NCBI GenBank assembly: GCA_024434165.1
Contig: QMIW01000025.1
Span: 1 to 47,201, forward strand
Source: Chloroflexota bacterium
Lineage (GTDB): Bacteria; Chloroflexota; Anaerolineae; Anaerolineales; Villigracilaceae
Direction: 5' to 3'
DNA length: 47,201 bases
The notes beneath the pieces are model-generated. The model saw nothing but the letters and a program-made list of their open reading frames with translations. It had not been told where the DNA came from and searched no databases. Positions 1-9,090 of the stretch are shown one piece after another (positions within the stretch are counted from its first letter, which is position 1; each line of letters starts with the position of its first letter). The position numbers and the translations under genes were made by a program.

Positions 1-14
1 TTCTGGGATGACTT

Positions 15-50
15 CCCCCTCTCCCGATGGGAGAGGGCAGGGTGAGGGCT
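15..50. repeat. Palindromic repeat, CCCTCTCCC family, copy 1
   Basis: Perfect inverted repeat at 17-37 (arms CCCTCTCCC and GGGAGAGGG, loop GAT), followed by a GGGTGAGGG tail. The same arm-plus-tail layout recurs at 15246-15286 inside a coding sequence. It lies just downstream of the gene at 101-493. It has no T-run, so it is better read as a dispersed element than as a terminator. Confidence 0.75.
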
Positions 51-100
51 TTGGGCGGGGAACCTAGAAAATCTATTGGAAGGTGGCAACTTGAGTTAAC

Positions 101-493
101 TTACTGTTTTCTTTTCCCTGATTTCTTTTCTGGAGGGGCGTTTTTTATCTCGCCCTTATCTCCGGCGAGCAGGGTACTGTCATCCACATCCCCGTAGATA
201 TTCACTTCTGTTTTCCTGGTCGTTTCGATGCGACTCAATACTTCCTTGGCGATCACGTCAATAATTTGATTTCCAGCCTGGACGGGTAACTTCTCGCGTC
301 CTTCGTTGGCAAGACGTTGCAGAAATTCCAGATCAATCGGCATTGCTTCGGGAACGTCGGAGAGGGGGACTTTTTCGACGGCTTCGATCTTGGCGATGGT
401 TTTATGAATCGCGGCAAACTCTGCTTGAATGACGGCAAGAAATTCTTTGCGTGTAGCCGCCTCACCCGAAGCCCAGAAGTTTGGATGAATCAT
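101..493 (-). CDS. Small hypothetical protein with Gly/Asp-rich beta motif
   Basis: Unrecognised protein of about 130 residues. I chose the ATG at 493 because AAAGGA lies five bases upstream. Longer in-frame starts at 523 and 631 read through a piece of the ATTCGTGG repeat and are probably artefacts. The middle is predicted helical with alternating charged residues. Near the C-terminus is a beta-like motif, VNIYGDVDDSTLLAGD, that resembles motifs in the NACHT, NB-ARC and ROCO proteins of this window. The tail is Lys/Pro rich. It lies directly downstream of the truncated NACHT gene on the same strand, so it may be a remnant partner or a former C-terminal part of a STAND locus. Function unknown. 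Confidence 0.55.
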   Translation of the reverse strand: MIHPNFWASGEAATRKEFLAVIQAEFAAIHKTIAKIEAVEKVPLSDVPEAMPIDLEFLQRLANEGREKLPVQAGNQIIDVIAKEVLSRIETTRKTEVNIYGDVDDSTLLAGDKGEIKNAPPEKKSGKRKQ

Positions 494-520
494 TTTTTCC
501 TTTGACGTTGGAGGAAGTGC

Positions 521-597
521 CATCCACGAATGGAGCACGAATAAACGAATACGGGCGGGCATTCGAATATTCGTGGTTGTCATTCGTGGATGGTTTT
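521..597. repeat. Solo unit of the ATTCGTGG palindromic repeat
   Basis: Contains the hallmarks of the arrays at 11.8-13.0 kb: CCACGAAT, AAACGAAT, a GGGCGGGCATTCG stretch, ATTCGTGGT and ATTCGTGGATGG. It is a diverged single unit. It lies upstream of the preferred start of the gene at 101-493 and creates an apparent N-terminal extension in that frame. Confidence 0.7.
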
Positions 598-646
598 CAT
601 TTTGTGTTGCGTTCCAGAAATTTGCGTCCATTTTGGATTACGCCTG

Positions 647-700
647 ACTAGTGCCCAAACAACTTATAAAGTGAAGGGGCAAAAGCGGTTGAAATTCACC
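647..700 (-). repeat. Dispersed repeat at the NACHT truncation point
   Basis: Read on the minus strand, 653-700 matches 44219-44264 of the plus strand with one substitution and about two single-base indels (shared blocks GGTGAATTTCA, CCGCTTTTGCCCCT, TAAGTTGTTTGGGC). The last ten or so codons of the NACHT gene come from this repeat, so the open reading frame ends inside it. Confidence 0.75.
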
Positions 701-1446
701 TTGAGGTCTGCGTAATCCTGACTGCGGCTGCACACGGCAAGGGAGGTCAAGCCATTTTGTTTTCTAAATTCGTTGATCGCTTCCACGCATTTGGCGCGGC
801 TGTCCTGCCGCACTTCATCCAAGCCGTCCAAGAGCAAAAGCAATTTATTGCTTTTCACCCAATCGGGCGCGGTCTTGCGGGGGACGCTGTACAGGTTGTT
901 CAACTCCTGCGCCAGCCAATCGGCGAGGGTGATATTCTCTGTCCACGAGGCGAGGTTGAAGACCATCGGGATGGGATAGGTGACGTCTTCTCTGGCGCGT
1001 CCAATCAACCCGCGGGCAAGTTCCAGCAGCATGGTCGTCTTGCCCGAACCAGGCGCACCGAGAATCAGCAGGGAACGTCCCATGCCGATGGAGTCGAAAA
1101 TCTCCAGCATGGACGTTCCGGCAGGGAGGGTTTCTTTGGTGGATTCTTTTTGAATCGCCCACGGATATTGGGTCACCGCTTCGGGGTCTGGCTTGATTCC
1201 CAAGTCCAATAAGGCTGCGCCGTGCAGGGATGCATCCAGCACGCCTTTGATCCATGCGTTTTCGACGTGGTTGAGTAGGATGCGGCGGTTGTGCTGTTCG
1301 AGAGTCTCTGAGTCGCTTTTGAAGACGTTGAAGAATTTTTGGATAAAGGTGTTGTTGTCCCCGATAAAGACGTTGCTATCCCTCACATCTCCGTTGATGG
1401 AGATGCTCTTGTTGGTAGAAGGATTGGACTTCCGTTTGTCAGCCAT
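664..1446 (-). pseudogene. Truncated NACHT-domain NTPase
   Basis: Encodes 260 residues. Residues 14-34 hold the beta motif ISINGDVRDSNVFIGDNN. A NACHT NTPase core follows: Walker A GAPGSGKTT at 130-138, Walker B LLLLLDGLDEV at 202-212, and a sensor-like CSRSQDY near 239. Full NACHT proteins continue with a winged-helix region and a C-terminal sensor repeat domain, often exceeding 600 residues. Here the frame stops just after the sensor, within a dispersed repeat (647-700). The protein therefore lacks its arm and sensor domains and is probably a broken STAND NTPase of the kind used in defence or signalling. No clear ribosome-binding site precedes the ATG. A short functional NACHT protein is possible but less likely. 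Confidence 0.7.
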
Positions 1447-1498
1447 GTAGTTGGTAATATTTCTTTGCGAGGGACATCCCCGCTTATTGTTCCTTCAT

Positions 1499-2530
1499 TT
1501 ATTCGACTTCCTTCAACCTTCCAACCTTCAAACCTTCCAACGTTCCAACTCCCGCCGCAAACATCGTCACTTCGATTTGACGTTTGGTCAGCCTCATCAT
1601 CTGCACCGCTTTTTCCGTTGAAACTGCCGCGGCTTTCAGGAAATTCCCTGCCATGCCGCCCAGCGCTGCGCCCAGGGCGATGCACTTGGCGATGTCGAGT
1701 CCGTCTTTGAGACCGCCGCTGGCGAAGATGGTCATGCCGGGAGCGGCGCGCTTTACGTTCAAGATTGATTCTGCCGTGGGAATGCCCCATCCGATGAACG
1801 TGGCGGCGAGTTGACGGGTGAACTCGTCCGGCGCGCGGTGCATTTCGACCTGCGACCAGGATGTCCCGCCTGCGCCTGCCACATCAATGGCTTGGACTCC
1901 ACACTCGGCGAGCAGTTTGGCTGCCCGTTCGGAGATGCCCCAGCCAACTTCCTTGGCGATCACCGGCGTTTCGAGTTTTTTGCAAACTTCTTCGATCTTT
2001 TTGGCGATGCCGACCCAGTTTGTGTCGCCTGCGTCCTGCACGGCTTCCTGGAGCGGATTGAGGTGAAGGTAAAGCGCGTCGGCTTGAATCATGTCCACCG
2101 CGCGGCGGCATTCGTCCACGCCGTAGCCGTAATTGAACTGCACCGCTCCGAGGTTGGCGAAGAGCAGAATATCCGGCGCGGCGCGGCGCACCTGGAATGT
2201 TTTGGCTTGTTCGGGATGTTCGATGGCGGCGCGCTGGCTTCCGACTCCCATTGCCATGCCGCATTCCTGCGCGGCTTCGGCGAGACGCAGGTTGATGGTC
2301 TCGGCTTCGGCTGTCCCGCCGGTCATGGAACTCACAAGGATGGGAGCGCTCAGGGTCTTGCCGAACAACTTCATGGTTGTATCGAGGCGGTTCAAATCCA
2401 GTTCGGGCAGGGCTTCATGGATGAAGCGATACTTTTCGAGTCCGGTCGTCAATGCGGAGCGGACATCCTGCTCTAAGTTGATTTTAATGTGATCGGCTTT
2501 CCGCTGGTCAATGGGCGCAACTTTTGTCAT
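1499..2530 (-). CDS. fni: Type 2 isopentenyl-diphosphate delta-isomerase
   Basis: FMN- and NAD(P)H-dependent cytosolic enzyme interconverting IPP and DMAPP for isoprenoid synthesis. It has 343 residues, the usual family length. Recognisable family motifs are SSMTGGT at 67-73, HLNPLQE at 156-162, KEVG at 193-196, GAGGTSW at 219-225, SGG at 271-273 and the phosphate-binding GAALGGMAG at 287-295. The final residues ([14 protein letters not shown]) are encoded by a simple GGTTGGAAGG-type repeat and so do not represent a conserved C-terminus. It is divergent from acpP, with no strong ribosome-binding site before the ATG. Type 2 isomerases commonly accompany mevalonate-type pathways; a KAS III/HMG-CoA-synthase-like gene is found at 22.6 kb, but no other pathway gene is visible. 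Confidence 0.93.
   Translation of the reverse strand: MTKVAPIDQRKADHIKINLEQDVRSALTTGLEKYRFIHEALPELDLNRLDTTMKLFGKTLSAPILVSSMTGGTAEAETINLRLAEAAQECGMAMGVGSQRAAIEHPEQAKTFQVRRAAPDILLFANLGAVQFNYGYGVDECRRAVDMIQADALYLHLNPLQEAVQDAGDTNWVGIAKKIEEVCKKLETPVIAKEVGWGISERAAKLLAECGVQAIDVAGAGGTSWSQVEMHRAPDEFTRQLAATFIGWGIPTAESILNVKRAAPGMTIFASGGLKDGLDIAKCIALGAALGGMAGNFLKAAAVSTEKAVQMMRLTKRQIEVTMFAAGVGTLEGLKVGRLKEVE
1507..1553. repeat. Simple GGTTGGAAGG-type repeat at the fni 3' end
   Basis: On the minus strand the units TTGGAACG, TTGGAAGG, TTTGAAGG, TTGGAAGG and TTGAAGG follow each other. They encode the last residues of Fni. It is a short tandem sequence, not a structured element. Confidence 0.6.
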
Positions 2531-2562
2531 GGGGGGGTGTTCCTGTGATTGATAATGCCGGC

Positions 2563-2590
2563 TTGACAGTGCAAGTCAGGCGGTTACAAT
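2563..2590 (+). promoter_or_regulatory. Promoter of acpP
   Basis: Perfect -35 TTGACA at 2563-2568 and -10 TACAAT at 2585-2590 with a 16-base spacer. The expected transcript starts near 2597, about 25 bases before the acpP ATG. Confidence 0.8.
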
Positions 2591-2621
2591 TGAAATTACA
2601 TATACCAATTTGGAGGATGTT

Positions 2622-2858
2622 ATGTCAGACACATACAATGAAGTTAAGGGCATCATCAAGGACCTGCTCGGTGCGGATGAGTCGAAGATTACGATGGAAG
2701 CGAAATTCCGCGAAGACCTCGAAGCCGATTCGCTCGACCTCGTGGAACTGATCATGGCGTTCGAAGACAAGTTCGGCGCGGAAATTTCCGACGAAGACGC
2801 CCAGAAGATCACCACCGTTGGCGAAGCCGTTGCGTACATTGACGCCCGCAGGAAGTAA
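2622..2858 (+). CDS. acpP: Acyl carrier protein
   Basis: Small acidic carrier of acyl chains in type II fatty acid synthesis. The preferred start is the ATG at 2622, which follows GGAGG at 2612-2616 by five bases; an in-frame TTG at 2610 overlaps that ribosome-binding site and is unlikely. The 78-residue product carries the phosphopantetheine attachment motif DSLDLVEL, with the modified serine at residue 37, and the four-helix ACP pattern. It stands alone, with its own promoter and a hairpin behind it, so it is not part of a fab operon here. Confidence 0.95.
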   Translation: MSDTYNEVKGIIKDLLGADESKITMEAKFREDLEADSLDLVELIMAFEDKFGAEISDEDAQKITTVGEAVAYIDARRK

Positions 2859-2880
2859 TTGATTTTGGGATTATAACCGT

Positions 2881-2904
2881 AGAGCCGCCCGGAAGGGCGG
2901 CTCT
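2881..2904. terminator. Hairpin downstream of acpP
   Basis: Perfect 10-bp stem, AGAGCCGCCC and GGGCGGCTCT around a GGAA loop, 22 bases after the acpP stop. There is no good T-run on either side, so termination is plausible but not certain. Confidence 0.55.
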
Positions 2905-2974
2905 ATGTGATTCTTGATGGGATTTGGCGCCCACCCTCAACCGGTCCGCAGGGACGGAAGGGGCGGGCAGGGGA

Positions 2975-3838
2975 TCATTGCAACAGGGTTGGAATTTCTT
3001 CGGGGTGTTTGGCAACCTTGACGCCGGCGGACTCGAGCGCCTTGATCTTGTCGGCGGCGGTGCCTGCGCCGCCTTCGATGATCGCGCCCGCGTGCCCCAT
3101 GCGTTTGCCGGGAGGCGCGGTCTGACCGGCGATGAAGGAGGCGACGGGTTTGGTCATCTTGGTGGCGATGAACTCCGCGGCTTTTTCCTCTTCGTTGCCG
3201 CCGATCTCGCCGATCATGATGACCTTTTCGGTCTTGGGATCGTGTTCGAACATTTCGAGGACGTCCATGAAGTTCGTGCCGTTGACGGGGTCGCCTCCGA
3301 TGCCGACGCAGGTGGATGCGCCCATGCCGAGGTTTTTCATCGCGTAAAGCACTTCGTAGGTCAGTGTGCCGGAACGCGAGACCACGCCGACGTTGCCGGG
3401 AATGGCGATGTTGCCGGGGATGATGCCGACCTTGGCTTCGCCGGGCGTGAGCAGACCGGGGCAGTTCGGACCGATGAGACGCACCTTTTTCTGGTCGAGG
3501 TAATTGCGGACGCGCATCATATCGTGGATGACGACGCCTTCGGTGATGCAGATGATGAGCGGGATGCCCGCGTCGGCGGCTTCGAACATCGCATCGGGCG
3601 CGAAGCGGGCGGGGACGAAGATGATGGTGGCGTTGGCGTCGGTGGCTTCCTTTGCGGATTTGACCGAGTCGAAGACGGGGATCTTTCCATCCAGGACCCA
3701 TTCGCCGCCCTTGCCGGGCGTCACGCCGCCGACGACGTTCGTACCGTAGGCAACCATTTGGGTGGTGTGGAACAAGCCTTCGTTGCCGGTGATGCCCTGC
3801 ACGAGAAGGCGGGTGTTTTTATCTACAAGTATGCTCAT
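2975..3838 (-). CDS. sucD: Succinate-CoA ligase (ADP-forming), alpha subunit
   Basis: TCA-cycle enzyme subunit that binds CoA and carries the phosphohistidine. It has 287 residues, normal for SucD. Visible landmarks are the N-terminal CoA-binding Rossmann region with GITGNEG near 15-21, GPNCPG near 123-128, and the active histidine in RMGHAGA at residue 249. It is downstream of sucC on the same strand, separated by 90 bases that contain a palindromic repeat. Co-transcription with sucC is expected from gene order. Confidence 0.95.
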   Translation of the reverse strand: MSILVDKNTRLLVQGITGNEGLFHTTQMVAYGTNVVGGVTPGKGGEWVLDGKIPVFDSVKSAKEATDANATIIFVPARFAPDAMFEAADAGIPLIICITEGVVIHDMMRVRNYLDQKKVRLIGPNCPGLLTPGEAKVGIIPGNIAIPGNVGVVSRSGTLTYEVLYAMKNLGMGASTCVGIGGDPVNGTNFMDVLEMFEHDPKTEKVIMIGEIGGNEEEKAAEFIATKMTKPVASFIAGQTAPPGKRMGHAGAIIEGGAGTAADKIKALESAGVKVAKHPEEIPTLLQ

Positions 3839-3853
3839 TGATAACGTTTCTCC

Positions 3854-3921
3854 ATGTCGTTGCGAAGCAGCCTCCCGATTAATGGTGAGATTGCTTCGGG
3901 CTGCCGCCCTCGCAATGACAT
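3854..3921. repeat. ATGTC(A/G)TTGCGA palindromic repeat, copy 1
   Basis: Begins ATGTCGTTGCGA and ends TCGCAATGACAT, with internal GAAGCAGCCTC and GAGATTGCTTCG blocks that pair. It fills the sucC-sucD gap. Related copies are at 16825-16923 and 40912-41014. Confidence 0.85.
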
Positions 3922-3928
3922 AATCAAA

Positions 3929-5062
3929 TCAATTCCTTGCCGCGGCGACGGCTTTCTTTGCCGCATCGGCGAGAGTTTCAGCGGTGATCATGTTGGCGTT
4001 TTCCAGCAAGCGGCGTCCTTCCTCCGCGTTCGTTCCCACGAGGCGCACGACCATCGGCACCTTCGGCTTGACTTCGTCCATGGCGGTCAGGATGCCGCGC
4101 GCCACTTCATCGCAGCGGGTGATGCCGCCGAAGATGTTGAACAGCACGGCTTTGACGTTCGGGTCGGTCAGGATGATGCGCATCGCCGCCGCAACCTTTT
4201 CGGACCCGGCTCCGCCTCCCACGTCGAGGAAGTTGGCGGGTTCGCCGCCGAAGAGTTTGATCACGTCCATGCTGGTCATGGCGAGACCCGCGCCGTTGAC
4301 CATGCAGCCGATGTTTCCATCCAGTTTGATGAACGAAAGACCGTACTTGCGCGCTTCGATCTCGGCGGGTGCGTCCTCGTCGGTGTCGCGCATTTCGGCG
4401 AGTTCGGGCTGGCGGAAGAGCGCGTTGTCGTCAATCATCATCTTGCCGTCGAGGGCGATCATCTTTTTATCTTTGGTGATGACCAACGGATTGATTTCCG
4501 CCAGGGAGGCGTCGGTGTTTTGATAGACCTGCCACAAGCCCATCGCCACCCGGGTGAAGTCGCGCCAGTAATCGCGCGGCAGGTCAATGGCGACGGCGAC
4601 ATCGCGCGCCTGGTACTCGCGCAGACCGAGCAGGGGGTCAATGTGAACCTTGATGATCTTTTCCGGCGTCTTGGCGGCGACCTCTTCGATATCCACACCG
4701 CCGGCGGCGGAGGCGATCATCACCGGCTTCCTGGCGGCGCGGTCGTCGGTAATGGCGAAGTAGATTTCCTGGTCAATCGCGGAGGCTTCGTCAATCAACA
4801 CTTTACGCACCGGAAGCCCCTTGATCTCCATGCCCAGAATCTGGGTGGCGAGTTGCTCGGCTTCGGCGGGGTCTTTGGCGAGCTTTACGCCGCCCGCTTT
4901 TCCGCGTCCGCCCACCAGCACCTGCGCCTTAACGACAACGCGACCACCAAGCTCTTCTGCAATTTGTTTTGCCTCTTGAGCGGTGGTCGCTACTCTTCCC
5001 TTTGGAATCGGGATGCCGTACTTCGAGAAAATGTTCTTGGACTGATATTCGTGGAGTTTCAT
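3929..5062 (-). CDS. sucC: Succinate-CoA ligase (ADP-forming), beta subunit
   Basis: ATP-grasp subunit of succinyl-CoA synthetase, 377 residues. The N-terminus is typical ([18 protein letters not shown]), followed by the nucleotide-binding glycine-rich stretch [12 protein letters not shown] near 48-59. [20 protein letters not shown] and GGGA segments belong to the C-terminal ligase domain. A clear ribosome-binding site (GGGAGAAG) precedes the ATG, and a near-consensus extended -10 lies about 50 bases upstream. It is the first gene of the sucC-sucD unit. Confidence 0.95.
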   Translation of the reverse strand: MKLHEYQSKNIFSKYGIPIPKGRVATTAQEAKQIAEELGGRVVVKAQVLVGGRGKAGGVKLAKDPAEAEQLATQILGMEIKGLPVRKVLIDEASAIDQEIYFAITDDRAARKPVMIASAAGGVDIEEVAAKTPEKIIKVHIDPLLGLREYQARDVAVAIDLPRDYWRDFTRVAMGLWQVYQNTDASLAEINPLVITKDKKMIALDGKMMIDDNALFRQPELAEMRDTDEDAPAEIEARKYGLSFIKLDGNIGCMVNGAGLAMTSMDVIKLFGGEPANFLDVGGGAGSEKVAAAMRIILTDPNVKAVLFNIFGGITRCDEVARGILTAMDEVKPKVPMVVRLVGTNAEEGRRLLENANMITAETLADAAKKAVAAARN

Positions 5063-5106
5063 TCTTCTCCCTCGGGGGATGTGTATTTTTGCTTGAAAGC
5101 ACGGGC

Positions 5107-5115
5107 ATTATACCA
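5107..5115 (-). promoter_or_regulatory. Extended -10 promoter of sucC-sucD
   Basis: On the minus strand reads TGGTATAAT, a full extended -10. No good -35 is seen at the right distance. It follows directly on the terminator of the upstream gene. Confidence 0.6.
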
Positions 5116-5155
5116 GAATAAAAAATGAAGGATGAAGTTTCGGCTTCATCCTTCA
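5116..5155 (-). terminator. Terminator of the Agl23-like gene
   Basis: Perfect 12-bp stem (TGAAGGATGAAG and CTTCATCCTTCA, six-base loop) at 5126-5155. On the minus strand it is followed at once by a T-rich run. It lies 25 bases past the stop of the gene at 5181-8729. Confidence 0.85.
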
Positions 5156-5180
5156 CGTTGTTCCCGCGGGTTCTGATTCC

Positions 5181-8100
5181 TTACGGCAGCGTGAACCGCA
5201 TCACGCGGTTGAAGGCGCCGTCCGTGACCCAGACGTGTCCTTCGGCGTCAATGGCGATGCCGGAGGCGATACCGAAACTGGCGCTGCCGTCGCCGTAATC
5301 GCCCCATACGCGCACGATCTCTCCCTCACGATCGAATTCGATGACGCGATACCCTTCCGGGTCGGTGATGAAGACATGCAGGTCGTCGTTCACGGCGATG
5401 AACGGCTTGTTCTCCACCGATTGACCGAACCAGCCGTACACGTCCCACTGCTTTTCGGGCAGGAACGCCAGCCCGTTTTCCGATTCGAACGGCGTGAAGG
5501 TCTGGATGCGCTGGTTCCACGTATCGGCAACGTAGACCGTGCCGTTTTTGTCAATGGCAATGCCCACCGGCTCGTCGAACTGACCCGGCTCGAACCCGGC
5601 GCTGCCAAACTGGGTGATGAAGTTCCCGTCCGCATCGAACACGACGACGCGCTTGTTCCCGGTATCGGTCACATAGACCCGCCCCTGGGCATCCACCGCC
5701 AGCCCGCGCGGACCGTAGAACGCATCCGGCGCTTCACCCTGACCGAACGACCCCCAGGCTTTGATGAACCTGCCGGTGGGCGAGAATTTTTCGATGCGGT
5801 GGTTCCAGGTATCGGTCACGTAAACCGAGCCGTCCGGTCCGACCGCCACACCCCAGGGCTCGTTCAAGGTCCCGTCGCCGATGGGCGTGTTGATTCCGTC
5901 GGCGAAGGTGCCCCATTCGTGCAGGATGCTGCCGTCCGTGTCCAAATGCAGGATGCGGTGGTTGCGCGAATCCGCCAGGTAGAGCGTACCGTCCGGCGCG
6001 AAGGCAAGCGAACGCGGCGCGTTGAGGACGAGCGGGTTGGCTTGCGCGGCGTCGAAGATTTTATCCGCCGCGAGCAGGATGTATTTGCCTTCGGTGGGGT
6101 CTTCGATCACCTGGCTCGTGGTCGGCGCCACGCCGTAATTCCAGATCTGCGAAGCCACATCCTGGCGGATGTAGAGTCGCATCCGGTCGGAGGGCTGCCA
6201 GTTCGCCAGGTCCAGGTCGGTGCGCCCGTTGGTTTGCGCGTAAAGCGAGTAATCGCGGTTCAGCCAGATTTGAATGATTCCCGCGCGGGTCTGCGGGTTG
6301 GTGAAGCCGTCGCAAAACCTCGAATAGTCCTTCGACTTGAAAAGTTTGAAGAAACCCAGCAGCCCCTTGCACGAGTACTCTTCGGGGAAGGGCTGGCTGG
6401 GGTCGCGGTCATACACGAGGCTGAAGTAATCCTGCATGGGCCACCACATGCGAATGTAATCCACGCGGTAGTAACCGGGACCGATGGCAGGCTCGATCTT
6501 GTCGAAGTTCTTTTCGTCCACGATGATGACGACCGCATCGCGCAGGGAGCGTGTGGGCTGGTCGAACGAACGCTGGTTGGTGAAATCGCGCAGGTACCAC
6601 ACGATGGGCCACGAAACGCCCGTGTCCGGCGCGGAGGCGTCGTAGGCAATCGCCACGCCCATGCCGCCGGTGGTGCGTTTGGAAATCTCCTCCGCCTGCG
6701 CCACGACTTCCTTGACTCCCGTTGCGGCGTGGGCATAGACGAGGAATTCCGTCGCCTGGTCGTAAGTGATGTACGAGGCGCGGAACGATGCCCGCATGGT
6801 CAGCACGGCGAGGAAGCCGAAGAACGTCAGCGCGAACACGTTCCGAAACTCGCGCATCGTCCACGAGCGCAGGAAATACACCGAAGCCGCCGCGCTCGCT
6901 ATCGCAGCAACGACCGGCAGCAGGAAGGCATAGGTCGCCTGCAGCTGCTCCAACTCCTGACCCTGGAACGGGCGCATCGGTCCGTTTGCCAGCAAAAACG
7001 CCCGGCTCGTGCTGGCAATGAAGATCGCCAGGGTAACCAGAGTCAGCGGCACGTTCTGCTGTTTGAGTTTTTCCCAGTCGAGCGAATCCACCAGGTGACC
7101 GAGCGCCCAGCCGGTGATGAGAATCATGGGCAGGGTAATGTGGACGGTAAGCCAGGGCATGCGCTCGCCCGCAAAGGAAAACGCGAAGAAACTCGAAACG
7201 CTCCACCAAACCAGCAGGCTGAAGACGTTGGCGAAATTCCGGTCTTTGGGATGTTCACCCCCGTTCTCATCGGGCAGGCGGGGGACTTCCGGCGCCTCGT
7301 TGACTCCGGCGGCGGCTGTTTCCGCTTCGGCGGGCTTGGGCTTCGCCGACAGTTTTTTCCGCAAGCCGACGAAGAGCGCCAGGATGAACCCGAGCGCGGG
7401 CAAAAATTCGTAGACGGGAATCTGAATCAACAGGTAGTAATACCAGGGCTGGCTGCCGCGCTCCACATCGTGCTGGACGATCCAGTAACCGAGCGAGCCG
7501 ATCACGCCGGTGAAAAAGCCGTTGCTGTTGGTAAAGACGGTGGTGTAAAGAATGACATACGGCACCCAGAAAATGAGCGCGGTCTTGAACCATTTTTCGG
7601 CGTTCCAGATCAAACCGGCGGCGATGGCGGCGATGAAGGTAAGCACGAGAAACGCGCCGATGACCAGGATGCTGCGCATGTCGCCCATCAGCGCCTGCAC
7701 TTCCGGCGCGGAGGTGGGAATGGTGATGTCCGTCAGGTTGATCAGGAAGGGAGATAACTGCGGCAGGACGGCCGTCCCCGCGACCATGAGCAGTTCAAAG
7801 GAGCGATCGTTGCGGACCCGCTCCCAGGTGTAGCCGCGAATGAGGAAGTATGCCGTCACAACGAGCGCGATGACAGCCGCCAAAACGAAGACATAGGTCA
7901 GGGAAAACGCGGCAGGCTCGGGCGGGGCAAGAGGCGAAGCCGTCTCCTCGGGGTTGGCTGGCGCGGCGGTTTCCGTGCCGGAGAGGGTGGAGGCGTCGCG
8001 TGTGATCAGCACGTATCCGAAGGCGGCGCCCAGGAGCAGGATCGTCACGCTCAGCGCGATGATGAACGCGCGGTAATCGCCCTCCGCGCCCTGCCATGGA

Positions 8101-8729
8101 CGCCGCGTGACCTGCACGACGAAATACATGGCAAGGAAGAGCAGCGCCTGCGCCGTGTAAATGAAGGAGGTTTCCTTTGAAACGAAGTGCAGGGCGAGCG
8201 CGGCGGCGAACATGAAGAGGTATTTCCTCCCGCCGTTTTCGAGATGCCTCAACATGGCATACAGCATCAGCACGCCGGAGAACGCCACGAACGACTCGTT
8301 GCGGACGTAACGCCCGTAGTACAGCATGTACGGGGAGATGACCAGTAAAAAGCCGGTGATGAGCGCGCCCCATGTGCCGAAGTACCGCCGCCAGTGCCAG
8401 ACCATCCATACGGTGGCGATGCTGAACAGGACCGCCGGGATGCGTGAGGTGAAGTCGCTGACGCCGAACAGGAAGTAGGAGAGCGCGACGACGTGGAACT
8501 GAAATGGACCGTGCATCATGGGCGAATGCTCGTAGCCCTGCCCGCGATAGAGCAGCCATGAGAAGTAGGTATGCAGGCTTTCGTCGTGGCTCATGACGCG
8601 CGTTTCGAGGTCGTAGAAGCGCGTGACCACGGCAAACAGAATGACGAGCGCGAAGACTGCAATCTCGTTCGTTACGGCGGGCAGGGAGGGGTGGATGGGT
8701 CGTTCCAGCCAGTTACGTTTTGAATCCAT
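5181..8729 (-). CDS. Agl23-like GT-C membrane protein fused to NHL beta-propeller
   Basis: Large protein of 1182 residues when started at the ATG at 8729, which follows AGGTGA by a good distance. The N-terminal two thirds has about 12 or more hydrophobic segments and a GT-C-like early loop motif (SHDESLHTYFSWLL), as in the family annotated 'flippase activity-associated protein Agl23' (TIGR03663). The last 300 residues are six NHL repeats of the kind 'GVAVGPDGSVYVTDTWNHRI', predicted to fold as a beta-propeller outside the membrane. The GT-C part suggests transfer of lipid-linked sugars. The propeller may bind glycan or protein. No other glycosylation gene is adjacent. Substrate unknown. Confidence 0.8.
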   Translation of the reverse strand: MDSKRNWLERPIHPSLPAVTNEIAVFALVILFAVVTRFYDLETRVMSHDESLHTYFSWLLYRGQGYEHSPMMHGPFQFHVVALSYFLFGVSDFTSRIPAVLFSIATVWMVWHWRRYFGTWGALITGFLLVISPYMLYYGRYVRNESFVAFSGVLMLYAMLRHLENGGRKYLFMFAAALALHFVSKETSFIYTAQALLFLAMYFVVQVTRRPWQGAEGDYRAFIIALSVTILLLGAAFGYVLITRDASTLSGTETAAPANPEETASPLAPPEPAAFSLTYVFVLAAVIALVVTAYFLIRGYTWERVRNDRSFELLMVAGTAVLPQLSPFLINLTDITIPTSAPEVQALMGDMRSILVIGAFLVLTFIAAIAAGLIWNAEKWFKTALIFWVPYVILYTTVFTNSNGFFTGVIGSLGYWIVQHDVERGSQPWYYYLLIQIPVYEFLPALGFILALFVGLRKKLSAKPKPAEAETAAAGVNEAPEVPRLPDENGGEHPKDRNFANVFSLLVWWSVSSFFAFSFAGERMPWLTVHITLPMILITGWALGHLVDSLDWEKLKQQNVPLTLVTLAIFIASTSRAFLLANGPMRPFQGQELEQLQATYAFLLPVVAAIASAAASVYFLRSWTMREFRNVFALTFFGFLAVLTMRASFRASYITYDQATEFLVYAHAATGVKEVVAQAEEISKRTTGGMGVAIAYDASAPDTGVSWPIVWYLRDFTNQRSFDQPTRSLRDAVVIIVDEKNFDKIEPAIGPGYYRVDYIRMWWPMQDYFSLVYDRDPSQPFPEEYSCKGLLGFFKLFKSKDYSRFCDGFTNPQTRAGIIQIWLNRDYSLYAQTNGRTDLDLANWQPSDRMRLYIRQDVASQIWNYGVAPTTSQVIEDPTEGKYILLAADKIFDAAQANPLVLNAPRSLAFAPDGTLYLADSRNHRILHLDTDGSILHEWGTFADGINTPIGDGTLNEPWGVAVGPDGSVYVTDTWNHRIEKFSPTGRFIKAWGSFGQGEAPDAFYGPRGLAVDAQGRVYVTDTGNKRVVVFDADGNFITQFGSAGFEPGQFDEPVGIAIDKNGTVYVADTWNQRIQTFTPFESENGLAFLPEKQWDVYGWFGQSVENKPFIAVNDDLHVFITDPEGYRVIEFDREGEIVRVWGDYGDGSASFGIASGIAIDAEGHVWVTDGAFNRVMRFTLP

Positions 8730-8823
8730 GAAGTTCACCTAAAGTTTCGTGGAATGAGGTTTCATTGCTTTCGTTGAAGGTATGAAGCCGCTTTACGGCG
8801 GCATGTTTAGGGAAAAATAATTT

Positions 8824-8996
8824 CGGCTCTCCCGTAACGAACGGGAAAACGTCTCACCACAAAGGGCACCAAGTACACAACGGGGAAAAGAGGGCTGTTT
8901 TTTCGGGATTTCTCCTTTATGACCGTCGCGTCCTTTGTGTTTGCCAGTACCTGGCACAGGTAAAAAGAGTTGTCATGTTAAATAACGGTAGAGCCG
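8824..8996. mobile_element. MITE-like element with CGGCTCT ends, copy A
   Basis: Starts CGGCTCTCCCGTAACG and ends AACGGTAGAGCCG, giving near-perfect terminal inverted repeats. The interior carries ACCACAAAGGGCACCAAG and GGGATTTCTCCTTT. The same ends and interior occur at 21895-22027 and, inverted, at 39484-39654. It has no coding capacity. It occupies most of the 8730-9090 gap between the Agl23-like gene and the anti-sigma gene. Confidence 0.8.
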
Positions 8997-9042
8997 TAAT
9001 TTCCAAATGATAGGCGCGTTACTTTAATGACACGTGAGAGGC

Positions 9043-9051
9043 ATTATATCA
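9043..9051 (-). promoter_or_regulatory. Extended -10 upstream of the Agl23-like gene
   Basis: Minus strand TGATATAAT, a consensus extended -10 without an obvious -35. Its transcript would run through repeat copy A (8824-8996) into the gene at 8729, giving a leader of about 300 bases. Confidence 0.45.
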
Positions 9052-9090
9052 GGATGATTGCCGATTTGCGCGTAGGCAGTGAAAGATTTT

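Noticed and set aside
5235-7757. Long plus-strand reading frame of about 840 codons opposite the Agl23-like gene
   Set aside because: It is the mirror of a high-GC gene; the minus-strand protein has clear membrane and NHL domains, while the other frame has no recognisable domain and is rich in Arg, Val and Gly.
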